Numbered from the stretch's first letter, positions 1-9,456 are shown. The stretch: 64,000 bases of DNA from Lewinella sp. 4G2 (GCF_001625015.1 NZ_LVWJ02000014.1:2232001-2296000), one strand, 5' to 3'. A program made the numbers and translations. The notes: a model not told the origin generated them from the letters alone.

Positions 1-357
1 GCCCTAAGCGATACGGGGTGTGTGGCCGTAGATAGTCTGGAAATCGTGGTGGTGAAGAACCGGGAAGTGTACTTTCCCAACAGCTTTAGCCCGAACGGCG
101 ACGGGGTGAACGATGACTTCGCTCCCTTCACCAGGGCTTCACGAATAGTGGCCGTGTCCTACCTGCGGGTGTTTGACCGCTGGGGCAGCCTCGTCTTCGA
201 AGCCGAAAACATCCCCGCCAACGAATTGAGCGCGGGTTGGGATGGTAAGATCGGTGAAGAACTGGCGCCTCCGGGAAGCTACGTATACGCCTCGGAGGTC
301 CTGTACGTGGACGGTGAAAGCCGCCGCTTCAGCGGGAGCCTGATGCTACTTCGCTAA
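1..357 (+). CDS. T9SS type B sorting (gliding-motility C-terminal) domain protein, 3' end
   Basis: This is the C-terminal end of a large secreted or surface protein; the reading frame is open to base 1, so the 5' part lies outside the window. The residues YFPNSFSPNGDGVNDDF followed by VFDRWGSLVFEAEN and GWDGK are the signature of the CHU_C/gliding-motility-associated C-terminal domain. That domain directs proteins through the Bacteroidota type IX secretion system. Its few preceding residues (CVAVDSLEIVVV) resemble the end of a PKD or Ig-like adhesin repeat, so an adhesin-like architecture is likely but cannot be seen. The stop overlaps the convergent downstream gene by four bases. Confidence 0.9.
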   Translation, partial: ALSDTGCVAVDSLEIVVVKNREVYFPNSFSPNGDGVNDDFAPFTRASRIVAVSYLRVFDRWGSLVFEAENIPANELSAGWDGKIGEELAPPGSYVYASEVLYVDGESRRFSGSLMLLR

Positions 358-1850
358 CGGCCGAGCCCATAATTGTGGCGGCTGATGATGACCCGCCCCG
401 TCGTGGTTATATCCGCCGTCGTGGTGGAATCACTGATGGGCCAGGAGCGGAGGATGAAATCGGCCTCGGTGCTGTCCTGCACGACCGGAACCCCCGCCCG
501 TAATAAAGCTGGAAGCGCCACGTCCGTTCCCTCGCCGGGGCTAATGTAGACGGGGAGTTTGACTTCCATTTTCTGAACGAGTTGCTCCGCCCACTGCCGC
601 TCCGTTTCGAAGTAAGGGTACACCTGGACCCAGAAAAAGAGAATACTGAGTAGCCCGGCCAGTAGGGTGCCACCGAGGGCAAAATCACGCTTATCTCCGT
701 AGAGGCCGATGACGCCCAGCAGGGAGAAGATCCAGTAGGCTGCTACCATTCCGAGGGCCGCGCGGAAGCCGGCGCCGGGGAAGGAAATACCACCAAACAA
801 TAGGACGAAAAAAGCGCCGAGAAAGGCAAAAATGAGGTGAATAACGGCGCCTCCCCGCACCCAATCCTTCCAAGGGTAATTGGGCGCATTGAAGTACAAT
901 TGCATCTGCTTACCCGCAAGAAGCGCCAGAACCAGGGGGAAAACGAGTGACTGGGTAAGCAGCGAGATGGCGAGGCCAGCGGCGAACAAACGCCCGGCCT
1001 GCTCTCCCCGGGCTACCTTATAAAAGAGGTCGCGCACCCCCGCCAAAAAGAATCCGAAGAGGGGAAGGAACCCAAGCGCGACGTATCCGATAAACTTAAG
1101 GTACGCCAGGGGCTGGCTCCCCCAAAACCAGTAGGAACGCACGCCCTGGTTGCCCTGAAGCAAGAGGATGACCAATGGCAAAGAGACCAAGATCATGGCG
1201 CTCAACCACTGCTTGCCTCCACCTAGGATGAACCGCGCCGCGACGATGGTCGCTACCCCAAATACCAAGGTTGAAATTGGCGCCGCCAGGCCGGCTACAA
1301 AAAGAAAGATTCCCGCCGGCAATAGATAATTGCGGCTTTTATCCGCACCCATTAGGAAGACGGTAAGCAGAAACCCGGTCTGGCCAAGTAGCGCCAGCGC
1401 ATCTGGCGTAGCGACTTTACCGAAGAAGGGGAGAAAGAGCGAAGCCCCCGCTGCCAACAGACCAAGTGCGATACCTGATTTACCAAACAGCCGGGAGCCG
1501 TATTTATAAGTGAAGTAGGCCGTCAGTAGCACGGCAACCGAACTCAGCAGGCGGGGGAACAACCAAACTGCTTGCGTACTCGCATCAATGGCCGACCCGT
1601 AGCCAAAGAGTTGGTAGTAAAGAAAAGAGAGCAAACTGTAGCCCCGGAGGTTGCTGAGGGCGTGGCCGAGCGAAAGGCTTTCCGCACCGGGCCAGGGGCT
1701 GATAACGTCGGTACGAATCAGGAGCGCAGCGAAGAAAAAGAAGGAACAGATCCACAAAAAGAACTGAAAGCGGGAGGAATAACCCACCGCTGATTCGGAT
1801 GTCTCCACGGTTGCCGGGGCCGGCTTCTTTTTGCGGTTCTTTTTGGGCAA
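354..1850 (-). CDS. Polytopic membrane protein, GT-C (ArnT/PMT-like) glycosyltransferase candidate
   Basis: A 498-residue protein with a very basic N-terminus (MPKKNRKKKP) followed by about ten hydrophobic segments. The early part is arranged as in GT39/ArnT-type glycosyltransferases: a lumenal loop, a PRLLSSVAVLL helix, an RLFGKSGIALG turn, and FGKVATPDALALL in the place of the usual ArTD motif. The acidic DE pair expected in the first loop is not obvious (PWPGAES), so activity is uncertain. The C-terminal 90 residues are soluble. The start is TTG, the first start codon after an in-frame stop. Membrane protein is certain; transferase function is an inference from topology and weak motifs. 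Confidence 0.7.
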   Translation of the reverse strand: MPKKNRKKKPAPATVETSESAVGYSSRFQFFLWICSFFFFAALLIRTDVISPWPGAESLSLGHALSNLRGYSLLSFLYYQLFGYGSAIDASTQAVWLFPRLLSSVAVLLTAYFTYKYGSRLFGKSGIALGLLAAGASLFLPFFGKVATPDALALLGQTGFLLTVFLMGADKSRNYLLPAGIFLFVAGLAAPISTLVFGVATIVAARFILGGGKQWLSAMILVSLPLVILLLQGNQGVRSYWFWGSQPLAYLKFIGYVALGFLPLFGFFLAGVRDLFYKVARGEQAGRLFAAGLAISLLTQSLVFPLVLALLAGKQMQLYFNAPNYPWKDWVRGGAVIHLIFAFLGAFFVLLFGGISFPGAGFRAALGMVAAYWIFSLLGVIGLYGDKRDFALGGTLLAGLLSILFFWVQVYPYFETERQWAEQLVQKMEVKLPVYISPGEGTDVALPALLRAGVPVVQDSTEADFILRSWPISDSTTTADITTTGRVIISRHNYGLGR

Positions 1851-1942
1851 GGCCTGATACTTTAATGAGTCCTACTAATGCAAGCGCCGGGGTATTGTTG
1901 GCCGAGCACCCTCCTTAAATATAGGTAGGGTGCCGCTGGCAT

Positions 1943-2716
1943 TTACACACCTTCGTTCTTCTCCATGAACTCCTGGGCCAGGTTAAGGAAGTTGGTCGCC
2001 CCCCGGCTGCCCGCATTGATCATGACGACCGGCGCGTGCATATTCGGAGCCTCACTGATACGGGCATTGCGGTGGATGATGGTTTCGAAAACCTGGGGCC
2101 CGTACATCTCCCGGACTTTCTTGACGACCATGTTCGCCAGGCGCAGCCGTTGGTCGTACATGCTCAGTAGAATACCTTCAATTTCCAGCGACGGGTTAAG
2201 TTGTTTCTTGACGAGGCTGATGGTGTTCTCCAATTTCTTCAGACCCTCCAGGGCAAAGTATTCACACTGCACGGGGACGAGTACCGTGTCTGCCGCCGTA
2301 AGCGCATTGACGGTGATGAGGCCTAGGCTGGGAAGGCAATCGATAAAAACGTAATCGTAAGCGTCGCGCACTTTGTCGATGACGTTGGCCTTCATGACGT
2401 CTTCGCGGCGGAAACGATTGATAAGTTCCACTTCCGCACCGACGAGGTTGATGCCCGCCGGGATGAGGTGCAAATTGGGCGTTTCCGTCTCGTAAATGAC
2501 CTCGTTGACGTCAAGATCGCTGACGAGGACGTCGTAAATCGTTTCGTCCAGGTTGTCGCTGGGAATTCCTACGCCACTGCTGGAATTCCCCTGCGGATCT
2601 GCATCGATGAGTAAGACCTTTCGCTCCAAAATAGCGAGGCTCGCAGCCAGGTTAATGGCTGTGGTCGTCTTCCCGACGCCACCCTTCTGGTTGGCTATGG
2701 CAATTACTTTTCCCAT
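1943..2716 (-). CDS. parA: ParA/Soj family partition ATPase
   Basis: A 257-residue ParA-type ATPase that acts on nucleoid DNA in chromosome or cargo segregation. The deviant Walker A box KGGVGKTT is at residues 11-18. It is followed by [14 protein letters not shown] (residues 36-47) and the Walker B region [11 protein letters not shown], with the conserved late motif [15 protein letters not shown]. The protein has no N-terminal HTH, as is usual for chromosomal Soj. ParB normally follows ParA, but here the downstream gene is an unrelated membrane protein and no parB is seen in the window. A -7-like TACCTTCG ends only about 7 bp before the ATG, so the mRNA may be almost leaderless. Confidence 0.93.
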   Translation of the reverse strand: MGKVIAIANQKGGVGKTTTAINLAASLAILERKVLLIDADPQGNSSSGVGIPSDNLDETIYDVLVSDLDVNEVIYETETPNLHLIPAGINLVGAEVELINRFRREDVMKANVIDKVRDAYDYVFIDCLPSLGLITVNALTAADTVLVPVQCEYFALEGLKKLENTISLVKKQLNPSLEIEGILLSMYDQRLRLANMVVKKVREMYGPQVFETIIHRNARISEAPNMHAPVVMINAGSRGATNFLNLAQEFMEKNEGV

Positions 2717-2722
2717 GGGGGG

Positions 2723-2730
2723 CGAAGGTA
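2723..2730 (-). promoter_or_regulatory. -7 promoter element of parA
   Basis: On the minus strand this reads TACCTTCG, matching the Bacteroidota -7 element TAnnTTTG with one change. It ends 7 bp from the parA ATG, implying a very short or absent leader. Confidence 0.5.
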
Positions 2731-2927
2731 GGGAATAGTCAACAGTCCGGAACCGTTCCGCAGGACTTTGGTCGTTCGGTGATTAACTGCGCGAACGGTT
2801 GACTCCGCTCATCTAGTAGAACTGATCCAGAGCATGCTTATGTCGAATAGTTCAGGCAGATTCAAAGGCCGAAGGCGCAGTGAAGGAGTAGTGGTTGCGG
2901 GGCATAAGCTTCGTCGATCGTTGCTCG

Positions 2928-3587
2928 TTAGTGTACCGTGATGTCGAGACCCGCTACCGTATACTCTTTGTCCACTTCTTCCAGGTAGACTCCGCCGATG
3001 GCTGCTTTCAAGGCTTTTACTTTATCCGCCACCTGGCTGCGGGGAATTTCTAGCTGGACGGTAGCCGAATCCCCAAAATCCTGGCTGGCCATTTCCAGGT
3101 CTAACTGGCTCAGGGCGGACATCACTGGCGTCATCAATTCGTACCCGAATTTTATTTCAACGCGCCCGACGAGGGGTTGCCAACCCTTCTCTACGGATTC
3201 CACCGCCAGTGCCGCCGCTTCCCGGTAAGCATTGATGAGGCCGGAGGCGCCAAGTTTCGTCCCACCCCAGTAACGGGAAACGACGATGACGACGTCGGAC
3301 AGCCCCGCCTTATCAATTTGCCCGAGGATGGGTTTGCCGGCGGTTCCACTCGGTTCGCCGTCGTCGTTAGCCCGCCAGCGGTCGGTTCCCTCGCCGATGC
3401 GGTAGGCGTAACAGTGGTGATTACACTTGTGGTGGAGGGCGGCCTCTTCCTCCACGATGGCCAGTGCTGCGGCCTCATCGCGCACGTGGGCCAGCCGGGC
3501 GACGAATTTGCTGCCCCGGTCACGGAACTCCCCGTGGGCGTCGCCGCCGGTGGGAATGAGGTAGCGATCTTGGTTAGGGTCAGGCAT
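2928..3587 (-). CDS. YigZ/IMPACT family protein
   Basis: A 219-residue protein of the UPF0029/IMPACT (YigZ) family. Its conserved core is visible: GSKFVARLAHV, then HHKCNHHCYAYRIG, NDDGEPSGTAGKPIL, and VVSRYWGGTKLGASGLINAY. The C-terminal DUF1949-like domain ends VDKEYTVAGLDITV. Family members are linked to translation control in eukaryotes; the bacterial role is not settled. The ATG at 3587 is preferred over an upstream in-frame extension because the family begins near here. The longer form would also overlap the upstream gene and run through a GAAAGGTA (-7-like TACCTTTC) element at 3610-3617. Confidence 0.88.
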   Translation of the reverse strand: MPDPNQDRYLIPTGGDAHGEFRDRGSKFVARLAHVRDEAAALAIVEEEAALHHKCNHHCYAYRIGEGTDRWRANDDGEPSGTAGKPILGQIDKAGLSDVVIVVSRYWGGTKLGASGLINAYREAAALAVESVEKGWQPLVGRVEIKFGYELMTPVMSALSQLDLEMASQDFGDSATVQLEIPRSQVADKVKALKAAIGGVYLEEVDKEYTVAGLDITVH

Positions 3588-3633
3588 TTGTCGTGGCTTG
3601 GAAAGGCCGGAAAGGTACAATTGCCGGCCAGTA

Positions 3634-4176
3634 CTATTTCCAATTGGCGTTGTCCGCCTTGATGTAAGCGTTGAGTTCTTTAGAATCCAGCACACCGTTG
3701 GTGCTCTTGAGGTACTCATGTATCTGTACCGTCTTTTTTACACGCGTGGCCGCACCCTTTGGCTTTCCCATCAGGTACAACATACTGCGTTGGCGGCCTA
3801 AGGTCAATAGATGAAAAACGCGGCGGGCCTCCTCATCCATCGCCCATAACTCGGACACCTCCTCGGGTAGTGGCATCCCGTATTTGGAGTCATCCGGGCG
3901 GAGGGTGATCTCAATCTCTTCGCCATCATCCACCCGGTGCTCCTTTTGGATCTCTTTACTGATCAGAATAAAGTAGTTGCCATTCCCATCCGGGTGCAGC
4001 GCCCGGTGGGTTGCCCCTTCACCGTTGATCTGCATGATGACCCGGGTAAGGGCGTTGTCCGGATCTAACAAATCGGCGACCACCTTTCGCTTCACCTTGA
4101 TGATATTGAGGTAGACGCCGCCGTAGTTCGTGCCGTCTTCGGCGGAGGAGATAATGGAAGTAAAAGTGATTTGCAT
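3634..4176 (-). CDS. DUF1905 and YdeI/OmpD-associated domain protein
   Basis: A 180-residue cytosolic protein. The first ~95 residues match the DUF1905 fold: GGVYLNIIKVKRKVVADLL, then VIMQINGEGATHRALHPDGNGNYFI, ISKEIQKE and DDGEEIEITLRPD. The second half, YGMPLPEEVSELWAMDEEARRVFHLLTLGRQRSMLYLM, is the bacteriocin-protection YdeI/OmpD-associated helical region with its conserved T.GRQRS segment. The biochemical role of the family is unknown. A -7-like element (TAACTCTG, minus strand 4182-4189) sits directly before the ATG. Confidence 0.8.
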   Translation of the reverse strand: MQITFTSIISSAEDGTNYGGVYLNIIKVKRKVVADLLDPDNALTRVIMQINGEGATHRALHPDGNGNYFILISKEIQKEHRVDDGEEIEITLRPDDSKYGMPLPEEVSELWAMDEEARRVFHLLTLGRQRSMLYLMGKPKGAATRVKKTVQIHEYLKSTNGVLDSKELNAYIKADNANWK

Positions 4177-4228
4177 GGGCGCAGAGTTATCAAAAAATCA
4201 TTGCTGGAAAAACATCGTTGGTACAGTT

Positions 4229-7200
4229 CTACCGGCCAAGTTCTTTCAATACTACCTCAATGGCTTTATCCAACTGCGGGTCCCGCCCCAACTGGCGGTC
4301 GGCGGCCGTGTTGTCGATACGAATGTCGGGTTCCACGCCGGTCTTTTCGAGGTTGCGACCATCCAGCCCGTACACACCCCAGCTGGGGAGACGGTAGTAG
4401 GAGCCATCGACCAGGCCCTTGCCGGAGGTGAAGATGATCCAGCGGTAGGTTGGCGTTCCGACGACGGTGCCCAGACCTAGTTGCTTGAAGCCCTCCGTGG
4501 TAACCTCAGCGTCGCTAAGGCTCTGTTCATTGATCAGTAGGACGATGGGTTTTGCCTGAGGAGCGAAGTTCGGCTGGGTAGCCGCGGCACCACCGCGGTA
4601 CTTCCAGGTAGCGTAGGGGCGCTGGCTCAGGAACTGCAGCACAGCATCGTGCACGTTACCACCCGTATTGTAGCGGAGGTCCAGGATGAGCCCGTCACGT
4701 TGGTAGCTTTCGCTGACCATTTCGTCGAGGAAGGCATCCAGCTGACTGCCGCCCATGTTTTTCATGTGGACGTACGCTACTTTTTTGTCGGTCTTCCGGT
4801 CCACTCTGCCTTGGTTATCGTCCACCCATTCGTCGTAGCGGTGGTTTCTCTCGGTAGGGTAGGATACGGGGTGGAGGCGGACGGTTTTTGCTTGCCCATT
4901 TCCTCGCACCAGCGACAGCGCCACCTCCTGGTCGCGGGAGGGGAGGGCCAGGTAGAATTCCCGGTTCATGGATTCGTCGACCGGCGTGCCGTTGATGGCT
5001 ACCAATTTGTCTCCCGCTTTAATGTCAAGGCCCGCGCGGTCGGCCGGCCCGTCGGCGATGATGGAAGCAACGCGGTAGGGATCGTCCTGATCAAAGGCCA
5101 AACCGAGGGCCACGGTGGTAAGGTCAACCTGAGTTTGCTCTTCGCTGCCGTTGGAATTGAAGCCGAAGTGGGAGGTGTTGAGCTCGCCCAGTAAGTCATT
5201 GGTCAGGCGCCGCAGATCGGCCCGATTGGTGAGGTGAGGGAGGTAGCGGGCGTACGCATCGCGAAGGGCGGCCCAGTCGGTACCGTGGAAATCTTCGTTG
5301 TAAAAATTCTCCTCCATGTTGGCCCAGGTTTCGTAGAACATTTGGGCAAACTCTGGAGCCAGGGAACGGCGAAAGGCATGTTTAATCGTGATGGGTTTCA
5401 ATTTGCCCTGCCCAACGTTGATGCTCTGAATTTGCCCCCGACCCAGGAGGTAGTATTTTCCTTTCACTTCCACCAGATCGTTGGCGCCGCCGACGCCACT
5501 ACCTTCGATCTCTTTGGTTTTAGGTGCTTCGAAGGGCTCAAAGGTCGTCACGTAGAAACTGCGTTTGCCGGCGTGATCAGAGCCGTAGAAAACCATGGTT
5601 TTTTCACCGTCCATCACTACGTAAGGATCGGACTGACTGCCGGCGCGGGGGCCAACGGGCTCGAGCCTTTCCATAATATTGGTCAGGTCAATTTTTACTT
5701 CGACGGAGTCTGATTTTTCCTTCTTATCTCCAGCAAATAATTCATCAAATTTTTCCTGGCGGAAGGGAGCATCGAACCGTAGCAGGGGAAGGCGGAAGAG
5801 ACGCTCATCCCCACCTCCCCGTGGATAATTAGGTTGGTGGCGGGAAGAGGTGAAGTAGATATACTTTCCGTCCGGTGACCACACCGGTACATTCTCACTT
5901 ACTCCGGTATTCGTGACGGCCAATTTCCGATTATTATTCTTGGTATCAATTAAAAAGATATCCTGCTCGAAATTCCGGTAGGCGGTGTACATCACGTAGC
6001 GGCCATCGGGCGACCAACGGGGAAGGCTATTTTGAAAGCCCCAAATCTCGTCTTGCACTAGTGTTTCGGTGGCAAAATTTTGAAGGTTCATCAGCCGGAT
6101 CTCGTCGCGGCCACTCTGGTAGATCAGGCGGGTGGTGTCCCCCGCAATCTGTAGTCCACGATTGTTACGTTGGTCCGTGGTGCGCGCCACGGGGCTGCCC
6201 TTTCCCGTAGCGTCAATCGTGAATAAGTTTGTATAACCACCCTCCGTCATGGTGTAAATCAGGGTAGAATCGCCCCGTAGCCACTTGACTTCGGTGGCGC
6301 GTCCATCGCCGGCGGGCAGTTGCCGTACGAATTTTCCGGCGATATCGCTAACGAATAATTCCCCTCTGGCGATGAAGGCTAATTTCTTCCCGTCAAGCGC
6401 CACGTCGAAGTCGCTAATGTTACGATGTGTGGTAAAGTCCGCCGGCTGGCCAAGTCCCGCGTAGCTGCTCACCGTGATGTTGGGCTTCGTGGTTTTGCCA
6501 GACGCAGTATCGTAAATATGAATTTGGTAATCCTTGATGAAGGCAATTTGCTGCCCGTTTGCTGCCATGCTGGGCGCCATCACCGAGGTGGAAAATTTAG
6601 TCAGCCTTTTTGCTTTCTTCCCATCGAGACGGTATAGATTATATTCCCCGTTATCGCGGTCGGAAACGAAATATACCTTTCCGGCACGGTCCGTCATGGG
6701 CCACATATCTTTTCCCTCCCAAGTGGTGTGGACACTTACACTTTTGCGTTCCCGGTCAAATGATTTTATTTCCGGGTTGTACGGGCCTTTATAGCCCTTG
6801 CGGTGGGTGAAGAGGCTCGATTCCCAGCTTTCATTAAAGTAAAGGTGGCCGGTATTGGCCTCTTCGGCTACGTTATGAATAATATTAAAATAATTATCAA
6901 ATAGCCGTTTAGGCGTGCCCCCCGTCACGTCTACGGTAAAGGTCGTGATACGGTTATACCGGTTACTGGTGAAGTAAATCCGTTCGCTATCCCAGCTCCA
7001 ATTGGCTATCTCGTCATTCGCCGTGTGGTAAGTCAGTTGGCGGATTGGCCCTCCGGCCAATGGCATTATGTAAACATCGGCGTTTCCCTTCTGCGCGGAA
7101 CTGAAGGCCAGCCACTTCCCGTCGGGAGAAACCTTTGGGTGACTTTCGGCTCCTTCCAGGCTGGTGATCTGGCGAGCATTCCCACCATTGGTGGGCACCG

Positions 7201-7339
7201 TCCACAAGTCGCCGTTGTACGCAAAGAATAGGGTAGATCCGTCGGGGCTCAGCGCCGGGTCGTCCGCAAATATTGGGCTATTCTGGGCGCTGACGCAGGT
7301 GCTAAATAGGAGGGCAAGCAACAAAAGAGTAAATCTCAT
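4229..7339 (-). CDS. Tricorn-like S41 peptidase with WD40-like propeller and PDZ domain
   Basis: A 1036-residue exported protein related to Tricorn protease. A signal peptide covers about residues 1-18 (ends CVSAQ). It is followed by TolB/Tricorn-type propeller repeats (ALSPDGSTLFFAYNGDLW, KVSPDGKWLAFSS, RWSPDGRYVMYTA, VWSPDGKYIYFTSS) to about residue 560. A helical C1 region (FYETWANMEENFYN) and a PDZ domain (GPADRAGLDIKAGDKLVAING) come next. An S41 domain closes the protein; the probable nucleophile is Ser942 in SLSDAE, after VLLINE. Family members trim peptides, here presumably in the periplasm. It is divergent from the PLP enzyme gene next door and probably monocistronic. Confidence 0.92.
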   Translation of the reverse strand: MRFTLLLLALLFSTCVSAQNSPIFADDPALSPDGSTLFFAYNGDLWTVPTNGGNARQITSLEGAESHPKVSPDGKWLAFSSAQKGNADVYIMPLAGGPIRQLTYHTANDEIANWSWDSERIYFTSNRYNRITTFTVDVTGGTPKRLFDNYFNIIHNVAEEANTGHLYFNESWESSLFTHRKGYKGPYNPEIKSFDRERKSVSVHTTWEGKDMWPMTDRAGKVYFVSDRDNGEYNLYRLDGKKAKRLTKFSTSVMAPSMAANGQQIAFIKDYQIHIYDTASGKTTKPNITVSSYAGLGQPADFTTHRNISDFDVALDGKKLAFIARGELFVSDIAGKFVRQLPAGDGRATEVKWLRGDSTLIYTMTEGGYTNLFTIDATGKGSPVARTTDQRNNRGLQIAGDTTRLIYQSGRDEIRLMNLQNFATETLVQDEIWGFQNSLPRWSPDGRYVMYTAYRNFEQDIFLIDTKNNNRKLAVTNTGVSENVPVWSPDGKYIYFTSSRHQPNYPRGGGDERLFRLPLLRFDAPFRQEKFDELFAGDKKEKSDSVEVKIDLTNIMERLEPVGPRAGSQSDPYVVMDGEKTMVFYGSDHAGKRSFYVTTFEPFEAPKTKEIEGSGVGGANDLVEVKGKYYLLGRGQIQSINVGQGKLKPITIKHAFRRSLAPEFAQMFYETWANMEENFYNEDFHGTDWAALRDAYARYLPHLTNRADLRRLTNDLLGELNTSHFGFNSNGSEEQTQVDLTTVALGLAFDQDDPYRVASIIADGPADRAGLDIKAGDKLVAINGTPVDESMNREFYLALPSRDQEVALSLVRGNGQAKTVRLHPVSYPTERNHRYDEWVDDNQGRVDRKTDKKVAYVHMKNMGGSQLDAFLDEMVSESYQRDGLILDLRYNTGGNVHDAVLQFLSQRPYATWKYRGGAAATQPNFAPQAKPIVLLINEQSLSDAEVTTEGFKQLGLGTVVGTPTYRWIIFTSGKGLVDGSYYRLPSWGVYGLDGRNLEKTGVEPDIRIDNTAADRQLGRDPQLDKAIEVVLKELGR
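7285..7302 (+). repeat. Interspersed motif copy (GGGCGCTGNCGCRGGTGC)
   Basis: Exact match with A at the variable position. It lies inside the Tricorn-like signal peptide (codes TCVSAQ on the minus strand). Confidence 0.8.
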
Positions 7340-7467
7340 CGAAAGGGAAAGTTCAAGGGTATTTGCAGGGCAGGTTCAATCGAATCGTAAGCTACGAAAC
7401 CCACCATAATTACGGACCTTTACCGAAGCCCGGCCACTCGCCACTCCAACCGTTACCTCTCGAACCC

Positions 7468-8544
7468 ATGCCTCCCGTAACCCCGCCTATCCATCTTTCT
7501 ACTACTTACCTCCGCAATCCGGACGGCACCTACGAGAATGGATACGTCTACTCCCGCGCCGGGAACCCCAACCGGCAAGCCCTAGAGGAACAACTGGCCG
7601 AGTTGGAAGGCGGCGCCTACGCCCTCGCCTTCAGCTCCGGAATGGCCGCCATCCAAAGCCTCTTCCTCGCCCTCAAAACCGGGGATCATCTCCTCTTACC
7701 GGACGACGTCTACTTCAACGTCCGCCTCCTCCTCGACGAAGTAATGGCCGATTGGGGGCTCACCTACACGGCGGTTGACATGACCGATCTCCAAGCCATT
7801 GAAGATGCCCTCCAGCAAAACACCCGGCTCGTCTGGTTGGAAACCCCTTCCAACCCCCAACTTAAGGTGACCGATATTGCCGCCGTCTGTTCCCTGGTTG
7901 ATGATCGTGATATCCGTGTCGCGGTCGACAACACTTGGCCAACGCCCATCCACCAGTTGCCCTTCGCACTGGGGGCGGATTACGTGGTGCACTCCACCAC
8001 CAAATACATGGGAGGGCATTCTGATGTCCTAGGTGGCGCCCTCATCGCTAAGCAAGAAGATGATTGGGCGGCGAAACTCCGTCGCATCCAACACGTGGGT
8101 GGGGCGGTGCCCAGCCCCATGGATTGTTACCTCGTTTCCCGGGGACTCCAAACGCTGCGGTTACGGGTGCAGGCCCAAACAACAAGCGCTCACCAATTGG
8201 CAACCTTCCTGGAAGGACACGACGAAATTGAAGCCGTGCTATACCCCGGATTGCCCAGCCACCCTCAGCATGACGTCGCCAAAAAGCAAATGCGGGAAGG
8301 TTTTGGAGCTATGCTCTCCGTTCTTGTGCGGGGAGACGCCAAGCGGGCCATGTCCGTCGCCGCAAAACTCCAGCACTTTGCCGTAGCCACCAGCCTGGGT
8401 GGGGTAGAGAGCTTGGTGGAGCACCGGAAGTCCGTCGAAGGGCCAGCATCCGCCACGCCCAATAATCTGTTGCGCCTCTCCGTTGGGGTGGAGCCGGTCG
8501 CTACCCTGATTGAAGATTGGGAGCAAGCCTTGGCCACCAATTAG
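7468..8544 (+). CDS. Cys/Met metabolism PLP-dependent enzyme (cystathionine gamma-synthase/lyase type)
   Basis: A fold-type I PLP enzyme of the Cys_Met_Meta_PP family. The family motifs are TPPIHLSTTY, YSRAGNPNRQALEEQLAELEGG, AFSSGMAAI, ETPSNPQLKVTDI, VDNTWPTP and STTKYMGGHSDVLGG, where the Lys in STTK forms the Schiff base. ATSLGGVESLVEHR and LLRLSVGVE close the domain. Whether it is a synthase, a lyase or a methionine gamma-lyase cannot be decided. The reading frame extends upstream to a TTG at 7363 (393 residues), which would lie only 23 bp from the divergent gene. I prefer the ATG at 7468, but the longer form better fits the usual family length. Confidence 0.88.
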   Translation: MPPVTPPIHLSTTYLRNPDGTYENGYVYSRAGNPNRQALEEQLAELEGGAYALAFSSGMAAIQSLFLALKTGDHLLLPDDVYFNVRLLLDEVMADWGLTYTAVDMTDLQAIEDALQQNTRLVWLETPSNPQLKVTDIAAVCSLVDDRDIRVAVDNTWPTPIHQLPFALGADYVVHSTTKYMGGHSDVLGGALIAKQEDDWAAKLRRIQHVGGAVPSPMDCYLVSRGLQTLRLRVQAQTTSAHQLATFLEGHDEIEAVLYPGLPSHPQHDVAKKQMREGFGAMLSVLVRGDAKRAMSVAAKLQHFAVATSLGGVESLVEHRKSVEGPASATPNNLLRLSVGVEPVATLIEDWEQALATN

Positions 8545-8585
8545 CGTCCTCGCGTATCCCTTTAGCCCTGACCACCTCGCCCAAT

Positions 8586-9395
8586 ATGCGTTTTCTCGCC
8601 GCTGCATTATTTCTCCTTACCGTCCTATCGGCCACTGGCTGCTACGAAGACCGGATCGCCTGCCTCGACCCGGATGCCTCCAACTACGATCTGCGGGCCG
8701 ACGAGCAGTGCCCGGATGGCTGCTGCCAGTACCCCAACCTCGCGTTGGAGGTAAGCCGCCGCTGGGGCGATGACCCATTTTCAGTTGATAGCCTCTACCG
8801 GGACGGCGCCGGCAACGAATTCAAGGTCCAACGCTTCCGCTTCTACCTCGGCGACGTCGAGCTGATGGGAGATAACGTCTCTTTTGAAACGCCGGATAAC
8901 GAATTTGAAATCGGCTTACTCAGCGGCGGCGATACCGTCCTGACGGAGGTCAACGCCAACCTGGCGCTCGTGACGGTTACCGGGACGACCAACCTTACCG
9001 TCGGAACTTTCAGGAGTAATAACCAGGCAATTAGCGGCATCTCCGCTACGGTTGGGTTGCCCGACTTCCTCGACGCCGCCGTCCCCACCACGGCACCCGC
9101 GGCAGCGCCCCTCTCCGTTCAACCTGGTTTGTTGCGGTTCAATAATGGCCTTGGTTACGTTAGTAGTAGTATGGAGTACATTCTGACGGCCACCGATGAT
9201 ACGCTGCGCATCAATAACTACGCCAACTCACCGCTGGCCTTGTCCCTCCCCGCACCCGTTGCTCCCCAGCGTGGCAGTGGACTTACTTTGCTGCTCGACG
9301 TAAATCTTGAAGCCATTCTGAATGGTGTGGATCTTACTAATAGTAATGCAGTCATTGACGTCTCTCCCGGACTAGAACTGACCGGCGCGCGATAA
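8586..9395 (+). CDS. MbnP-like lipoprotein
   Basis: A 269-residue predicted lipoprotein. The lipobox LSATGC lies at residues 14-19 of the form starting at the ATG 8586; an upstream in-frame extension overlapping the previous gene is ignored. After the Cys comes a short cysteine-rich segment (CLDPDASNYDLRADEQC, DGCCQYP) resembling the spacer repeats common in Bacteroidota surface proteins. Next is a domain with VSRRWGDDPFSVDSLYRDGAGNEFK and VQRFRFYLGDVEL, typical of MbnP-like proteins. MbnP proteins are associated with copper or methanobactin handling, but no partner MbnH is adjacent, so the ligand is unknown. Confidence 0.7.
   Translation: MRFLAAALFLLTVLSATGCYEDRIACLDPDASNYDLRADEQCPDGCCQYPNLALEVSRRWGDDPFSVDSLYRDGAGNEFKVQRFRFYLGDVELMGDNVSFETPDNEFEIGLLSGGDTVLTEVNANLALVTVTGTTNLTVGTFRSNNQAISGISATVGLPDFLDAAVPTTAPAAAPLSVQPGLLRFNNGLGYVSSSMEYILTATDDTLRINNYANSPLALSLPAPVAPQRGSGLTLLLDVNLEAILNGVDLTNSNAVIDVSPGLELTGAR
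9093..9110 (-). repeat. Interspersed motif copy
   Basis: Exact match on the minus strand, inside the MbnP-like gene, where it codes TAPAAAP. Confidence 0.8.
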
Positions 9396-9430
9396 AAAAG
9401 GCCCGCACCTCCGGATGGAAATGCGGGCCT
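9394..9430 (-). terminator. Intrinsic terminator of the CHRD-repeat gene
   Basis: A perfect 9-bp stem, AGGCCCGCA (9399-9407) with TGCGGGCCT (9422-9430), is followed on the minus strand by a run of six T. It sits between two convergent gene ends. Confidence 0.85.
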
Positions 9431-9456
9431 AAATGCATTGGTTTGCAAGCAGTGAC

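Noticed and set aside
4906..4922. A near copy of the interspersed motif in the Tricorn-like gene
   Set aside because: Only 15 of 17 positions match and it codes part of the PDZ domain, so it may be chance; it is left out of the count.
7340..7467. SAM riboswitch ahead of the Cys/Met PLP enzyme
   Set aside because: No SAM-type stem pattern or terminator was recognisable in the 128-bp gap.
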